Shown: positions 1 through 11,362 of the stretch, piece by piece
How positions within the stretch are numbered: position 1 is the stretch's first letter
Layout of the letters: every line of letters starts with the position of its first letter
From: Erpobdella octoculata
Taxonomy: Eukaryota; Annelida; Clitellata; Hirudinida; Erpobdellidae
Direction: 5' to 3'
Assembly (NCBI GenBank): GCA_963978895.1
Contig: OZ022246.1
Span: 16,918,049-16,982,048 of the forward strand
DNA length: 64,000 bases
The notes under the pieces: model-generated
Databases searched by the model: none
Told to the model about the DNA's origin: nothing
Seen by the model: only the letters and a program-made list of their open reading frames with translations
Made by a program: the position numbers and the translations under genes

Positions 1-611
1 TGGCTTAGTACTTCTTTCGCACTAATTCAATCTAATTAAATCTCACGTTTCAGAAATCTCTTGAACTAATAATAAACGATAGAATAGAACAGCTCACGTA
101 TACAGCTTGAACGTTGTAGCCATAGATTTATATTTATGATTGTAGTACTCTAGCTAGCTAGCTGCAAGCCTAGGCCCAAACGCGTATACAGTGAAATCGT
201 TTTGTGCGGGGTTGTGTATATAGATGTTATATCTAAAAATCTATACAAAAAAAGCTGGTGACCTGGAAGGGGGGTAATCAGAGGTAATTTTTATAAATAA
301 ATTTAAACTTTTTCTTTATTTTATGCACCCCCCCCCCAAATATAACGGACCTGCCTACAAATTTAATCACTGATCATAAATTTGCTATTGAAAATAGGTG
401 TTTACAAAACGAAAATGTCTATAAAAATATTTTAATTCAAAATTTTACTTTAAAGTGTTTTCTGGATATTATTTTAATAATAAATATCTAACATACCTGT
501 AACGTGTAGATGTGTCCGTAAGCTTCCTACTCAAAAATAAGTTTCTAAAATCAACTTAGTTTCATATCAAAAAATTAAATAACAGATAAATTAAATTACT
601 TTTGGGTCAAC
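1..611. other. AT-rich non-coding stretch, probable intron
   Basis: No coding segment, RNA gene or transposon end is recognised here. It lies downstream (minus sense) of the last visible channel exon, whose donor is at 610-611, so it is probably part of the next intron. The S6/C-terminal exon expected for a TRPV channel is not seen and should lie left of the window. Confidence 0.5.
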
Positions 612-757
612 CTTTTTCATGATCATCGTGACATTAGTTTCGAACCTCGAATAAACGTCAGCAAAAGCTCCGATAGACATCCTAAACATTGCCATCAATG
701 ATTCACCGGCAGTATCAAACACTGGACTATCATAGCCACGAAACATAACAAACATGG
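612..757 (-). CDS. TRPV-type channel exon: pore helix region
   Basis: This exon of 146 bp encodes the S5-S6 linker of a TRP vanilloid-type cation channel at the cell membrane. It reads [12 protein letters not shown], then [22 protein letters not shown], the latter resembling the pore helix and filter region of Nanchung/Inactive-like TRPV proteins. The acceptor is ATTCCAG and the donor AAG|GTTGAC. Its first two bases complete the codon left open by the exon at 843-952, which supports the model. It is the last exon visible; the channel continues beyond the left edge. The family call is from motif recognition. Confidence 0.8.
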
Positions 758-842
758 CTGGAATAAATAAGAAAAATTTTGAAATCTAAGATTAAAATTT
801 GTAAATCCTTTAAAAGTCTAATTAAATTAAAAACATTGAAAC

Positions 843-952
843 CTTGTGAAAATCCGACAAGTAAAATAAGGTAAATTGAGAAAAATCTCAGAAGATCGGT
901 CATTATCATTTGGTAGATCATAACTACAAATTCGCCAACTGTTTTGAAACCT
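843..952 (-). CDS. TRPV-type channel exon: S4-S5 linker and S5
   Basis: The exon of 110 bp encodes [16 protein letters not shown] followed by [20 protein letters not shown]. This is the highly conserved S4-S5 linker/S5 of TRPV channels (family pattern G-P/E-F-V-V-M-I-Y-x-M-I-x-x-D-L-L-R-F). Acceptor TTTTAG and donor CACAAG|GTTTC are visible. Phase 2 entry from the 1101-1275 exon and phase 1 exit into 612-757 both fit. This segment is the strongest single piece of evidence that the gene is a TRPV channel. Confidence 0.88.
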
Positions 953-1100
953 CTAAAACACACAATTTATACTCTATTGTCATTCCTACCAAGTATTTAT
1001 CAACGAACACTCTCTATGACGGGAAGTGAAATAAAGTGAAAAAAAGGTTTTACTACAGAAAAAATGAAATGCAAATTATGATAGAATTATTGTGTATAAC

Positions 1101-1275
1101 CTGCAGAAAAAAAGAAAGTAGGGACCAGTTGTTAGAAGCGCAAGAACGGCCATGACATCAGAACATCTGTAAGCACATGTAGCGGTGCATGGAATCATAA
1201 GAACGACTATGATGTTGGAAATCAGAAACAATGTCTTCGATGGTGCCACAGCCTTGAGGTGTAAAATACGAACAA
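1101..1275 (-). CDS. TRPV-type channel exon: S3-S4
   Basis: The exon of 175 bp encodes VRILHLKAVAPSKTLFLISN, then a hydrophobic run (IIVVLMIP) and ALLTTGPYFLFFCR. The APSKTLFLIS pattern and the hydrophobic segments match S3-S4 of TRPV channels. The donor is CTGCAG|GTTATA. The acceptor is taken as TTTTTTAAAG because this gives a phase compatible with the upstream exon ending in AAAA|GTTACA. The 3' border is firm; the 5' border is less so. Confidence 0.78.
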
Positions 1276-1352
1276 CTTTAAAAAAATTGTGTTTAAAAAT
1301 ATGACTTTCAGCTAAATAAAATTTTAGTATCTAACAAGGGTTTTAATGTAAC

Positions 1353-1438
1353 TTTTATGTCCTTGGTGGTATAATTCTTTGATTGAAAGTATGATATAGA
1401 TGATTGAACCGATGACTGTCATTAGGCCAAATGCAATT
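1353..1438 (-). CDS. TRPV-type channel exon: S2 segment
   Basis: Encodes IAFGLMTVIGSIIYIILSIK plus ELYHQGHK, a membrane helix (S2) and the start of the S2-S3 loop. The acceptor GGCAGGCAAG|A keeps phase with the preceding exon (R-IAFG). The donor was chosen as AAAA|GTTACA because it joins in frame with 1101-1275; a second donor at 1335 (CCCTT|GTTAGA) is possible but gives the wrong phase. Confidence 0.7.
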
Positions 1439-1464
1439 CTTGCCTGCCAAGAAATACATTCTAC

Positions 1465-1713
1465 CTTTGATTCGAAGTTTGTTTTATAAGGCATATTTTT
1501 GTATCTATGAAACTTTGACTAACTTTGTCTGTTGGCGTGTCGCATTTGAGCTGGTAGCACGAATCCGTGTCAATAGGATTGTGCGAAAAAAGAGAGTCGT
1601 TCAATGATGGATAAAATGACTTTGATGAAGGTAATTGTGTTCCAGGTCTGAACAAGAATGCCACAGTAAACATGATGAAGTACAGTATGAAGAAGCCAAA
1701 CCGCCGAAAAAAC
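1465..1713 (-). CDS. TRPV-type channel exon: S1 and S1-S2 loop
   Basis: The exon of 249 bp encodes the S1 helix (RRFGFFILYFIMFTVAFLFR, then PG) followed by a polar loop of about 60 residues with two cysteines (DSCYQLKC), as expected for the extracellular S1-S2 loop. Entry phase joins ARF-R to FFRRFG across a 4.2-kb intron to 5902-5984. An in-frame TAG follows directly after the donor CAAAG|GTAGAA, so an intron must start there. Confidence 0.82.
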
Positions 1714-2072
1714 CTTCAAATATTCAAATTGGTAAAATCTGTATAGCGAGTATAAATCGCTATTCTAGATTTTGCTTTCTAAAGTTGGTAAATCTACTTT
1801 AGGATGTAACCTTTCAGTTTGTCATGGCTGTTGAACATTTTCCATGATGTGTGGTTATTAACTGTTATTATTATTATTACAACGCTTATATTAACTTGCA
1901 ACGTTGTTTGTAATTTGTTTATTTGTTTCATCGCATCGACTAGTATTTCGATGGGTGCCATTAAATACATTAATCCGTTTTTAGACTTAAAAAAGTTAAA
2001 CACTAAAAAATAAAAAATAATAATAAATATAAATAATATTTAGGTTTATAAAAAAATAAACACTAAAAAATA
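1714..2072. other. Intron segment without recognised feature
   Basis: AT-rich sequence inside the large intron between the S1 exon and the exon at 5902. Short overlapping frames on both strands around 1794-2013 have no recognisable domain. Confidence 0.5.
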
Positions 2073-2381
2073 AAAATAATATAAAGTATAAACAAAATTT
2101 TTTTAAAACAACGCTCGTATACTAATGTAAAAAAGTTACAAATAACATTAAAGTGTATATATTAACATTTTTTAAACTATACTTTTTGTTCTGAATATAA
2201 GAGCGTTGGGCGTTATCTATATACCTATAACCTATTATCGCCCAATGCTTTAATCTTCCAAACGAAACGTTTTGTTTAAAAAATTGTTAAATGTACACTT
2301 TAATATTATTTTTATCATTTTAGTACATTGGTATACGAGCGTTGGTTTAAAAAAATTAATTTTTATACTTTATATTATTTC
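2073..2381. mobile_element. MITE-like foldback element with arms of about 105 bp
   Basis: The two halves are inverted copies. The left arm (AATATAAAGTATAAA, then CAACGCTCGTATAC, then TTAAAGTGTA) reappears in inverse order and complement at the right (GTATACGAGCGTTG, then ATACTTTATATTATT). The centre also pairs (TTGGGCG / CGCCCAA). No coding capacity. It sits in an intron of the channel gene. Superfamily and exact termini are not resolved. Confidence 0.65.
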
Positions 2382-3404
2382 ATATTAACTTTGCTTGTTT
2401 GTTTACTCGCGAGATTACTATTTTGCTTGTTTGCTTTCTTATGGAAAAATTTTGTAAGTAAAAATTAACAAACTTTTCTTTATTCAATCAAACTGAGACT
2501 TGTAATATAAACTTGTTGTTTATGAAAAAGCATTTTATTTGTATAAATTGTTTTTTTTAGTTATATTCAGTATGAGTGATTTGGAAAAAAACTTGTTTTA
2601 TAGTTCAATTCAAATCATTTTTAAAAATTTCACCACCGGTCTTGCTTCAGTGCATTCTTGTGGTAAAATCTTAGAAATGAAAATTAACAAACTTCCTGTC
2701 ATCCAATAAAGCTGAAACTTATAATATAGACTTGCTCCTCAAGATAATGTAATTAATTAAATTTAAAAACAAATTCAATAAATTTTTAATTAAACAAGTG
2801 AAATAAAAAAAATTTTTTTTAAAGTTATCTGAGTTAACGAAGTAAAATTTTTGAATCTAAAACAACTTTTACGCTCAATCTTGCTTAATTTTTTATTTAA
2901 TTTTTGTTTATTACAACAACACTAACTTTCATATAAAATCGATTTTGATTATTTTTAATTGATTTAAGGTAGGCAGTCGCACAGTTAAAAAAACGCACGA
3001 AGACCTACGAGTTTGAGTTGAGCCGTTTATATCTCGATAATTCAGGCATCTATATGGTCTTTGGTTACATCAGGAGACTCGTAAAAAATGCGGGCATTTA
3101 ACGAGGCCAATGAATACACTTAGCCACGCCTACTTTGACCTATATTGGATCATCACAGACAAACAAACCATTGAATACACTTGACCTAGATTTGATCACC
3201 ACAGACAAACAGAGAGACGAGTGAAGTTAAATAAAAGCATTTAAAAAATGGTTATATTCATGTTTTTAAGGAACGAATTCAAAATGCCCGAAATTTCTAA
3301 GGAAAACTGTATTTTTGGTTATTTTATTTATTTTAAGCTTTATAAACTAGATTTAATAAAACTCAATTTTTAGATCTATTTCTTACTTCTGGGTTTTCTT
3401 TTTC
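2382..3404. other. Intron segment with a diverged direct repeat
   Basis: AT-rich and non-coding. About 70 bp at 2452-2520 recurs in diverged form at 2668-2740 (shared AAAATTAACAAACTT). Nothing else is recognised. Confidence 0.4.
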
Positions 3405-5470
3405 TTCTTTCAGTGACGTCGATTTATTTATGGACAATCTCAGCTCGACGATTTCATCCATATTGAATATTTTGGTTCCTTTTAAGACGTCTAGGTTTCG
3501 GCTAATTTTTAAAAAAGCACTTTTAAAAATTTTAATTTAAAGGTTTGATCGTGATTGTGTTCTCTTAAAGCAATCAGCCCGAGCGAGCTTATCGTTCTAA
3601 TCTCTCTAAAGCTTCTTGGTATGAGTGGCAATGCTATTTCAAACAATAATATAAGCTACTTTTTGATAAGCACTCTTCTTTTTTAAGAAAATCTATTGTT
3701 CTTGCTTCAAATTCTAGAAATAGGTGGTCTTCTCTGTCTAAACTCCTCAATAAAAAATCTCCCCCTCACTCTTTCTCTCCTGATGACTATCACAACTTTC
3801 TAACTACTAAAATAAAGAATTTTAAATTTTCTAATAATAGTCAAACTCCTATTTTTTCTAAATTCTTGACTGAAACTTTTACTTTTTTTCTCGTATTACA
3901 CTTGACTATCTTACTAAACTTATTAACTCTATGTCTTCTTTTACTTGCTCATTAGATCTTATTCCTACTGATATCTTTAATAAACTTTCTTCTCTTTTTT
4001 GTCCAATTTTACTTGACTTAATTAATCTATTTTTATCTACATCTGTGTTTCCTTCTGTTCTTAAATCTTCCTTTATATACCTACTATTAAAAATGCGTCT
4101 CTTGATTTTTCTTCTTTTTCTAGCTATACCTTTACTGTCTCTAATCTATCTTTTATTTCTAAAATCATTAAAAAAGTTGTATATATATGAGCAAATAAAT
4201 GTTTATCTGACTACTTTCTCACTTCTTCCTTTTTCCCAATCTGGCTTTAGATCTGGTCATTCTACTGAAACTGCTCTACTTAAACTCTATGATGATCTTA
4301 TTGTTTCTTTTGATTCTGCCCTCTCTACTCTTCTTATTTGTCTTGATTTTTCATCTGAATTTGATACTGTTGATCACTCACTGTTATTGAATGTACTTGA
4401 TAAATCTTTTAATATAACTGTAAAATCACTCTCATGGGTTAATTCACATCTATTTGCTAGATCCTCTTATGTATCTATTGAATCTTTTAAATCTACTTCT
4501 GTATCTTTAAATTATGGTGTTCCTCAAAGCTTTATTCTTGACTCTTTACTGTTTATTCTATATACTTCTGAACTTCCTTATATCTTCTCACTCTCTCTAC
4601 AGTCAAATGTATGCTGATGACTCTTATGTCTATTCTACTTTTTCGAACTCTTTTCGTAAGTTTGTTGTTGATCAAATAACCGCCTGCCTTTAATCTATTA
4701 TTTCTTGGAGTACTTCTATGAGTCTTAAGTTTAATCCTGATAAGTTTGAATTAATCTATTTCAATATGTCCTCTAAATCTGTAACTCTGATTCCTTTGGT
4801 TCTGCCACCTCCATCTTTTCTTTCTATTTTCCTTCTCTTTTTGACTCAAACTTGTCTTTTACTCCTCAAATATTATCTGTCACTAAATCTTGCTACTTCC
4901 ATATACGACGCATTAAACAATTTCTTCCACTGCTCGATGATCCTTCTCTACAACTTCTAGTCTCTTCTGTTATTCTGTCTCGAATTGAATATTGCAATTC
5001 TCTCTACTATGATCTACCTGACTCTACCCTTCATCCTCTTTCTAAAACCTTCAATTGTGCTGCACACTTAGTTTCTCGCACCTCTTTCTTTTCTCATATC
5101 TCTCCATCTCTTGTTTTTCTTCACTGGCTACCTCTTAAATATAGAATGATGTTTAAAATTTGCTTAATAATGTTTAAAATTAAAAATTGATCTTCTCTAC
5201 TCTACCTTACTAATTTAATAAAAATCCTTCCTAAGTCTGGTCTTCGATCTTCCACTTTCATATCTTTTCTGTTAAGCAAACGCTAAACGCTCTTTTTCCT
5301 ACTCTGGTCCCTATCTCTGGAACTCTCTTGCAACTTCTCTAACTAAATCTACTTCTCTAACAGTTTTCCGTCGGGACTTAAGACTCATTTATTTAAAAAG
5401 TTCGTCTCCGAGCGCTCTTGAATGATAGGAAATAGCGCAATATAAATTCAACTGATTGATTAAATTGATG
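3405..5470 (+). mobile_element. Degenerate CR1/L2-like LINE in a TRPV intron
   Basis: A 5'-truncated non-LTR retrotransposon broken by many stops and frameshifts. Recognisable reverse transcriptase blocks occur in order: QSGFRSGHSTETALLKLYDD and LDFSSEFDTVDH at about 4230-4380, GVPQSFILDSLLF at about 4517-4555, YADDSYVYSTF at about 4610-4640, SLKFNPDK at about 4720, and a thumb/connection region around 4852-5190. The pattern HSTETALLK plus LDxSxxFDTVDH is typical of the CR1/L2/Rex lineages. The 3' end is AAATAGCGCAATATAAATTC plus AACTGATTGATT; the same tail occurs inverted near 35.6 kb. Inactive. Confidence 0.85.
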
Positions 5471-5901
5471 AACTTGGTTTTGCAAACTAACCTACTGCTA
5501 GCGTCAAACGCCAACTTAAAAAAAATCTGAAGGTAAAAATCACCAGATTGAAACGCCATTAAAAAAACATATCAGAAGTGTTCACATTGTTCACATAGGA
5601 TCACGCGGTTTTACCTACTACGTGCGCCAAATACAGAAATGTGCCAAGCCTCTTCAAAATCCCCAATTCCGAAGTGATTCACACATACAAATAGTAGGTT
5701 AAACCGACAACTGGGCCTGTGATTCTCTTAAACCTGGTGATCGCGAGTCAGGGACGTCAACAACTCTGCTAAAAAATCACTTTTATTTCTGTCCTAATAA
5801 TCTTACAATTTAATTTTTTCATCAAATAAACACATTTTTAAATCTGAAAATTAGTTTGAAAATTGTTGATTTTATAAATAATTGAAAAAAGTTTGGTTTA
5901 C
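5471..5901. other. Intron segment, nothing recognised
   Basis: Sequence between the LINE 3' end and the next channel exon. No coding similarity or repeat structure was noticed. Confidence 0.4.
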
Positions 5902-5984
5902 CTGAATCGGGCAAATGTTCTCCATTTTTCATGAAGTAATTGTACTACTGTCCCATTTATCATTTCAAGATGTTCTGTTTTTTC
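5902..5984 (-). CDS. TRPV-type channel exon: pre-S1 segment
   Basis: The exon of 83 bp encodes EKTEHLEMINGTVVQLLHEK then WRTFARF(R). The E-x-L-x-M-I/L ... L-L-x-E-K-W-x-T-F-A motif is the conserved pre-S1 linker of TRPV channels. Acceptor ACATTACAAG and donor TTCAG|GTAAAC are good matches to splice consensus. Phase 0 entry, phase 2 exit. Confidence 0.85.
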
Positions 5985-6075
5985 CTTGTAATGTAAAAAA
6001 CGCAAAGGTTTGATTTAAAACATTTAAAAACCGTTAGTTTTATACGCAAACAAATTATTTAATCCAAAAAAAGAC

Positions 6076-6225
6076 CCCGTAAACAATGAGACATAAAACA
6101 GAGTTTGTGTTGATGCTTCCGTATTCTGATATGCTGTCGGTATTTTCTAGAGGATACCCCGCACAGGCCACTTTGCCGAAGACCCAATACATTTCTTTGT
6201 CTGCTTGAAGAATGTGGTTGTAAAT
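6076..6225 (-). CDS. TRPV-type channel exon: ankyrin-S1 linker
   Basis: The exon of 150 bp (50 codons, phase 0-0) encodes IYNHILQADKEMYWVFGKVA, CAGYPLENTDSI and SVLCLIVYG. The W-x-F/Y-G-x-V-T/A-C-A-x-Y-P-L block is the TRPV linker between ankyrin repeats and S1. The acceptor is TTTTTTTAG. The donor ACGGG|GTCTTT is weak but its position follows from the downstream exon. Confidence 0.82.
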
Positions 6226-6472
6226 CTAAAAAAAAGTACTGACATTATTTTGCACCTCTAGCAAAAGCTATAAAATGGTTTTTTTTATAATTGATCATTA
6301 TGATATTTCAGTCTGTAATTTTTACTATATAGTCTGGCAGCAACTAATATTCCCGTAGATGCGAAATGATACAAAGATAAGTGATATAAATAAATATAAA
6401 TATACGCTAAATATCCTAGATTAAAATAAATCATGGTGTAATTCTGAAATCCCTGGCAGTTTTTAGATAACC

Positions 6473-7018
6473 ATGATGGCGGTCAATATGGCCGCCAAGT
6501 CATATCTGTTCAATTTCCTCAGGAACTATATGTCACAGCGGCGCGTTTTTGGTGTCTAAGATATGGTTTTCGGGGTCAGAGAATCCAAAAAACATATTTA
6601 AAACACTATGTAACAGTCACGTAACCTTGATATTCAAGATGGCGGTCAAGATGGCTGCCAAGTCATATTTGTTCAAATTCCTCAAGAACTAAATGTCAAA
6701 AGGATGCGTTTTTGGTGTCTAAAATATGGTTTTCAATGTCAGAGAATCCCAAAAATATATTTACAACACTGTCCAACAATCACGTGACTTCGATATTCAA
6801 GATGGCGGCCAAGATAGCCACTAAGTCGTATTTTTTTCATTTTCTCTGGAACTATACGTCATAGAAATGTGTTTTTGGTATTTACGAAATGACTTTCGGG
6901 GTCATAGAATCTAGAAAAATTATTTTAACATTGTTCAACAATCACGTGACCTTATTATTAAAGATGACGGCCAAGATAGTCACTGTTGTCATTTATGTTC
7001 AAACGTCAGAATTTACGC
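6473..7018. repeat. Subterminal tandem repeat, about 163 bp x 3.3
   Basis: Units begin at 6473, 6636, 6799 and 6961 (the last partial). Each starts GATGGCGG-CAA-ATGG and contains GTTTTTGGT and CACGTGA. They form the inner part of the left TIR of the 4.9-kb transposon; the right end carries about two related units (10930-11150). Confidence 0.85.
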
Positions 7019-7257
7019 GATTGAAATAAAATCTTTCATCACAAATGAAGAAGATGTGAATGATGATGTTGACAATGGTGGGGTTGGTAGATTTCAGTCT
7101 TATGCAAGTTCTTTTCTCCAACATGGTCTGGCTACAATTCAATCATTGGTAGCCAGAAACCAACCACGAGAGTTTCAGTCTTACCTCTAATTCCAGCTTT
7201 ACCAACAGATAGATCAACCCAACTTACTTTCATGAGACAACTGGAAAAGATCAATAC

Positions 7258-9356
7258 AGCTGTTTTGGACCGGATTCAAAAATTGTCATCACTTTTGATA
7301 TGGGTCTGTACAAGCCAATAAAACAATTACAGATGACAACAGAAAAATTTCAAAAGAAATGGCTTCTGAAACCCGGTGAACTTCTAATCATTGCACAATT
7401 ACGATGCTTTGGGTCATTCATACAAGGAACAGGTAACCCGGAACAATGGGTTGAATGCGATCTTTACAGCCAAACAACTACAACACAAATCTTTGATGAA
7501 AAACACATCAGACGGGGCATTGAGCCCCACATCACTACATTGTCAGCATTGAACAGTTTACTTGAAGAAGAATACATCAGCTATTGTCCACAAGATTTTC
7601 AAGGTATTTTGCCTCTCGTGCGCAAAATTTAAAGAAACTTAGATTCTGGCAATACTGATGAAATCAAAATATCATATTCAGTTGTAGTATCAGCAATGAA
7701 AGAAAAAACATTTTTCGAAAAACTCAATAATTTTGTCAATGAAAGGAAAAAAACAGAACTTGTTTTTAAAGTTACACGCACTTACATGACATGGTTCAAA
7801 ACATGCTTCAATTTCTGCGCTCAGTTAAGACTGCCTATTGGGACCTGAACTTGGCATCACTTCATTCATTCACAACATACTTTTTTGCTCTAGATTGACA
7901 GAACTACGCTCGAATGATCTCACTATACTTGTCAGAAATGCAAAATCTACAAACTTCAGATCCAGGTATATGTCAACATTTCATAGATGGACAGTGGGTT
8001 GTAAACAAGAACGATGTGCCGTTTACTGCCCTAGGTGCTGATGAGGCACTTGAGCATGAAAATCGAAAGTTCAAAGTCCATGGTGGGATTGTTGGTATTA
8101 CACTGAATGAAAATGCCAGAGCTCGATTTTTTCTCACAGATCCAGAATTGGCACGAATAGCAGCTGCAACAAAAAATATGATTGGTTTAGCTAACAAGAA
8201 GAAACACACACATCATGACCTCTCTGTTTCCGTATGCAAGAGGCAAGATATCAACGTTGTGAAACTGAAAAATGCGTTTACTTCAACAATAAATCCATTC
8301 CACTGTGGAAACTCCGTGTTGGTGCACATTGTCACCCAGCGTGTTTTTCCTTCTGATGTTCAAACTGATGTGTCGTCCCAAAGAAATCGGAAAGGAACAA
8401 ATGTTTATGTTCATGAAGGAACGAATTCAGAGTAACGATGTTAAATTCTGGTCACCAATATAGAAAATAAAACTAAAAACTTGCAGTTCAGTTTGTAAAA
8501 AAGTCAGTGCAAGATAAGGTGATTGAAATGAAAGCAGATATGTCACTTTTTTCAAGAATATTGATTGCTTCGAGATCTAGACCAGACATTGATATCAAGT
8601 CAAATATGAATTAACAGTACTTCCACGCGTTCTCTGTTTACCCAAGATGGACACATGCATCATTGCCTTTCCAAGAGCAAGCTGATGGGAATTTTGGAAA
8701 AACTACCAAGTGACCGTTTTGAAGGCAACAATGATTTTACCGTGGAAACATTAACAGATCCTTCAATTAAACCACAGACTCTGAAGAAAATCTCAATTGT
8801 GGATGGCATGGCGGAGCTACATTGTATGGGTAAACCGTACATGAAAAAATTAAAGACATGTCAAGATTTATCAGGATATTTTTGTCACTGGATGGACGAA
8901 AAATTCAAAACGTATGATGAAGTTCATTTGGTTTTTGATTCATATATTACGGGTTCGTTGAAAACTGCAACAAGAGAATATCGCCAGAAAAAATCAGATC
9001 CGGTTCAATTTAAGATCATTTCATCAACCATCATAAGTAAAGTGACCATGGCCAAACGTTTGGCACATGAGAAAACAAAAGATGATTTGTTGGATTTTCT
9101 TGCTCACGAATTTGTAGTGTTTGGTATGAAGAACAACAGGAACTTTGTGGTTAGTTGGCAGAACAAAGCTCGTGCAAGTCATATGGATGTCTCCTGTTTA
9201 GCAAACCCACAAAAAGAAACCGACACCTTGCTGGAAGAGGAGCAAAAACTTTGCACAATATCAATATCAATACCAACTTTAAAAAGTATTGTTAGTATTA
9301 CCAAATATCAAACACCAATACTTCTCAAAACATTTCGTCAATTATTTAATTTTTAG
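7258..9356 (+). pseudogene. Fragment of multicopy hypothetical protein (C-terminal half)
   Basis: Three broken blocks in the same order. 7258-7632 includes VITFDMGLYKPIKQLQM and LKPGELLIIAQLRCFGSF. 7838-8435 includes TALGADEALEHENRKFKVHG and GIVGITLNENARARFF. 8655-9356 includes DGMAELHCMGKP, DEVHLVFDSYITGSLKTATR and SWQNKARASHMD. Frame changes and stops separate them. I recognise the blocks as a widespread multicopy uncharacterised protein of cnidarians and other metazoans, but know no proven function. It sits inside a TIR transposon, so it may be element cargo. A fragment from the amino-terminal half of the same family appears near the right edge of the window (62.96-63.99 kb). Confidence 0.55.
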
Positions 9357-9457
9357 TACAAAAAAGTCTATTAATTTAAAAACACATGCATTGGCACAAA
9401 AGTAAAAAAAACAAATGAAAATAGAAAAAAGTTCAAAATAAAACAAGTCAGATATTA

Positions 9458-10560
9458 TTGCACAACGATAAAAAAATACAGTTAGTCAGTCACCATTTCG
9501 CTAAACGAAGAAGAACCATCATTTCAAAGTGTTGGCTGTTCAGCCTTGAGCGCAATTGTGCAAACATCCGCCCACTCAACGAAAAGAAAGCTCCACAGCA
9601 GCACTTGCAGGTAATCCAGTATTCATTTCAACATAGAGTTTACAAATACTTGGAAAGGTAATTAACGAATTTAAAGACAAAGATGAGTCAGCCAAGTACT
9701 TGTCCATTTCATCTTTGTCTTCACAGGATTTTTCTGTTTGTCGTCTAGCTTGTAGGACTGCAAAAAATCCTGTGACTGTTGCAATGATACAGGCGCTGCT
9801 TCTTCTTCCTGTGTATCTTTAGAAAACACGTGCGTCGACTTGTCCAACAGTCAACTGTAGTACATACGGTCTCAACAGTTGCTAACTTATTTTTAAGTTT
9901 TAACTTTTGCAAAAGAAACCGATCATCAAAATGCTTTGTTGTCGTCAGTCTGCATCTCGGAATAAAACGTTGCTGAGTCAGACGCTTAACAAGCGAACAA
10001 AAACCAGGAGCATCAACATGACTAACTGGCAAAAGACTATCAACCAAATAGTCAATAACCCATTCATCTATCAAATGTTGTACAACTGCTTGTGTATCTA
10101 ACTTTTGCTTTTTTAAAGACAGACCACCAGTACAATCGATAGCATCTGGTGAATTGGATCGCTTTCTTTTTCCCTTTTATTCTCATATAGTTCTGCAAAT
10201 GTAGTTGTGAACTCAGTTAGTTTATTGCCATGACATGCCTAAGAAATTTTATAATTGATATTAGGCCAATAATGCAAAAGATATTTGAATCTATTCTATA
10301 TGTAATTCTATAATTCTGTCATAATGAACTACAACATCAAAATGAGTTTTACAGATCTAAATTTCTTAAAATACCACTAAATGTAATATATAATTATGAA
10401 CTCACTTTAATATGCTTTTTCAAATTCTGGCGTGACTTGTTGTGAGACGAAATCGATTTCTTCGATGAACTAAAACCAGGTGGAAAAAGCAGGCAGCGAT
10501 AAAGAGAACTAACAGCTTTATCAGCAGGACCGATATGCACGAAAAAAGTTTTTCGGAACT
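9458..10560 (-). pseudogene. Internally deleted hAT-like transposase relic
   Basis: Reading on the minus strand: a BED-finger-like tail (SSHNKSRQNLKKHIKV, about 10410-10460), an N-terminal core (EWVIDYLVDSLLP, PGFCSLVKRLT, then VETVCTTVDCWTSRR, 9830-10080) and, after a gap, a C-terminal dimerisation remnant (LPASAAVE ... FAQLRSRLNSQHFEMMVLL, about 9490-9620). The T-x-D-x-W-T-S-R and C-terminal patterns are typical of hAT transposases. Several frameshifts; the RNase H-like centre is largely missing. Element ends not found. Confidence 0.6.
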
Positions 10561-10929
10561 TCTAACCGATCACTAATTGTTGCTGACAGAGACATTATAA
10601 CTATAACGTCTTACTAAACAAACTAATCGAATGAAAACCACACCAATCAAACGGGAAAAAGAAAACAAGTTACCAAAGCACGCATCGATATCTACGATAA
10701 TAAGTTTTCTATGTTGAATGACAACAAAAATTTTAATTTTTTTTTACTAAAAAAATTTAGTTTTTTAATAATTAAAAAAAATATTGGCGATTGGCTATTG
10801 GCTAATTTTGGCTTAAAAGGTATTTACGATACCGAGTCAATACTTCGGCGTAAAAGTATTGAAAATATCATCCCCAATAAAAAAAAATATATTGCCAACA
10901 GTGTATTGGTAGTTGGCCAATACCAATCT

Positions 10930-11278
10930 TAAAAACCCTGCTTGGCGGCCATCCATGACCGCTATCTTGAATATTAAGGTCACGTGATTGTTACACAGTG
11001 TTGTAAATATGTTTTTTTGATTTTCTGACCCCGAAAACCATATCTTAGACACCAAAAACGCATCGCTGTGACATATAGTTCCTGAGGAAATTGAACAAAT
11101 ATGATTTGGCGGCCATCTTGACCGCCATCTTGAATATCTAAAAACTGCCAGTGATTTCAGAATTTTACCATGATTTTCCTTAATATAGAATGTCTAAAAA
11201 AGAAATTGACACCTAACACATATTTGTATCATTTTGCATCCCACGGGACAATATTTTTATACAGTTGCTGCCAGACTA
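10930..11278. repeat. Right terminal inverted repeat of the 4.9-kb transposon
   Basis: Inverted counterpart of 6329-6640. It contains about two units of the GATGGCGG/CACGTGA repeat, the conserved CTGCCAGTGATTTCAG step and the outer terminus GTTGCTGCCAGAC followed by TA. Confidence 0.75.
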
Positions 11279-11362
11279 ATAGTTCTGATTAAAAAATATT
11301 TCAACGTTGATTATTGAATTTTTCAGTTTTTTACAGCGATTGTTTTGTATAGCAAAGCTTGC

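Larger units (their letters stand above)
6329..11278. mobile_element. 4.9-kb TIR DNA transposon with tandem-repeat ends
   Basis: The left end starts TA-GTCTGGCAGCAAC and the right end closes GTTGCTGCCAGAC-TA. Inverted similarity continues inward for several hundred bases (ATGCGAAATGATACAAA, AATCATGGT, CTGGCAGTTTTTAGATA, GTTTTTGGTGTCTAA, ATGGTTTTCGGGGTCAG). A TA duplication flanks the ends. It lies entirely within the intron between the exons at 6225 and 11363. The interior carries a plus-strand hypothetical gene fragment and a minus-strand hAT relic. No transposase matched to these TIRs was recognised, so the superfamily is open (TA target site: Tc1/mariner- or PIF-like, or other). The interior may be captured cargo. 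Confidence 0.75.

Noticed and set aside
7973..8209. Minus-strand ORFs inside the 7.3-9.4 kb gene fragment
   Set aside because: Shadows of the plus-strand coding blocks.
10711..10932. 73-codon ORF in the right part of the 4.9-kb transposon
   Set aside because: AT-rich, Lys/Ile/Asn-dominated, no recognisable motif.
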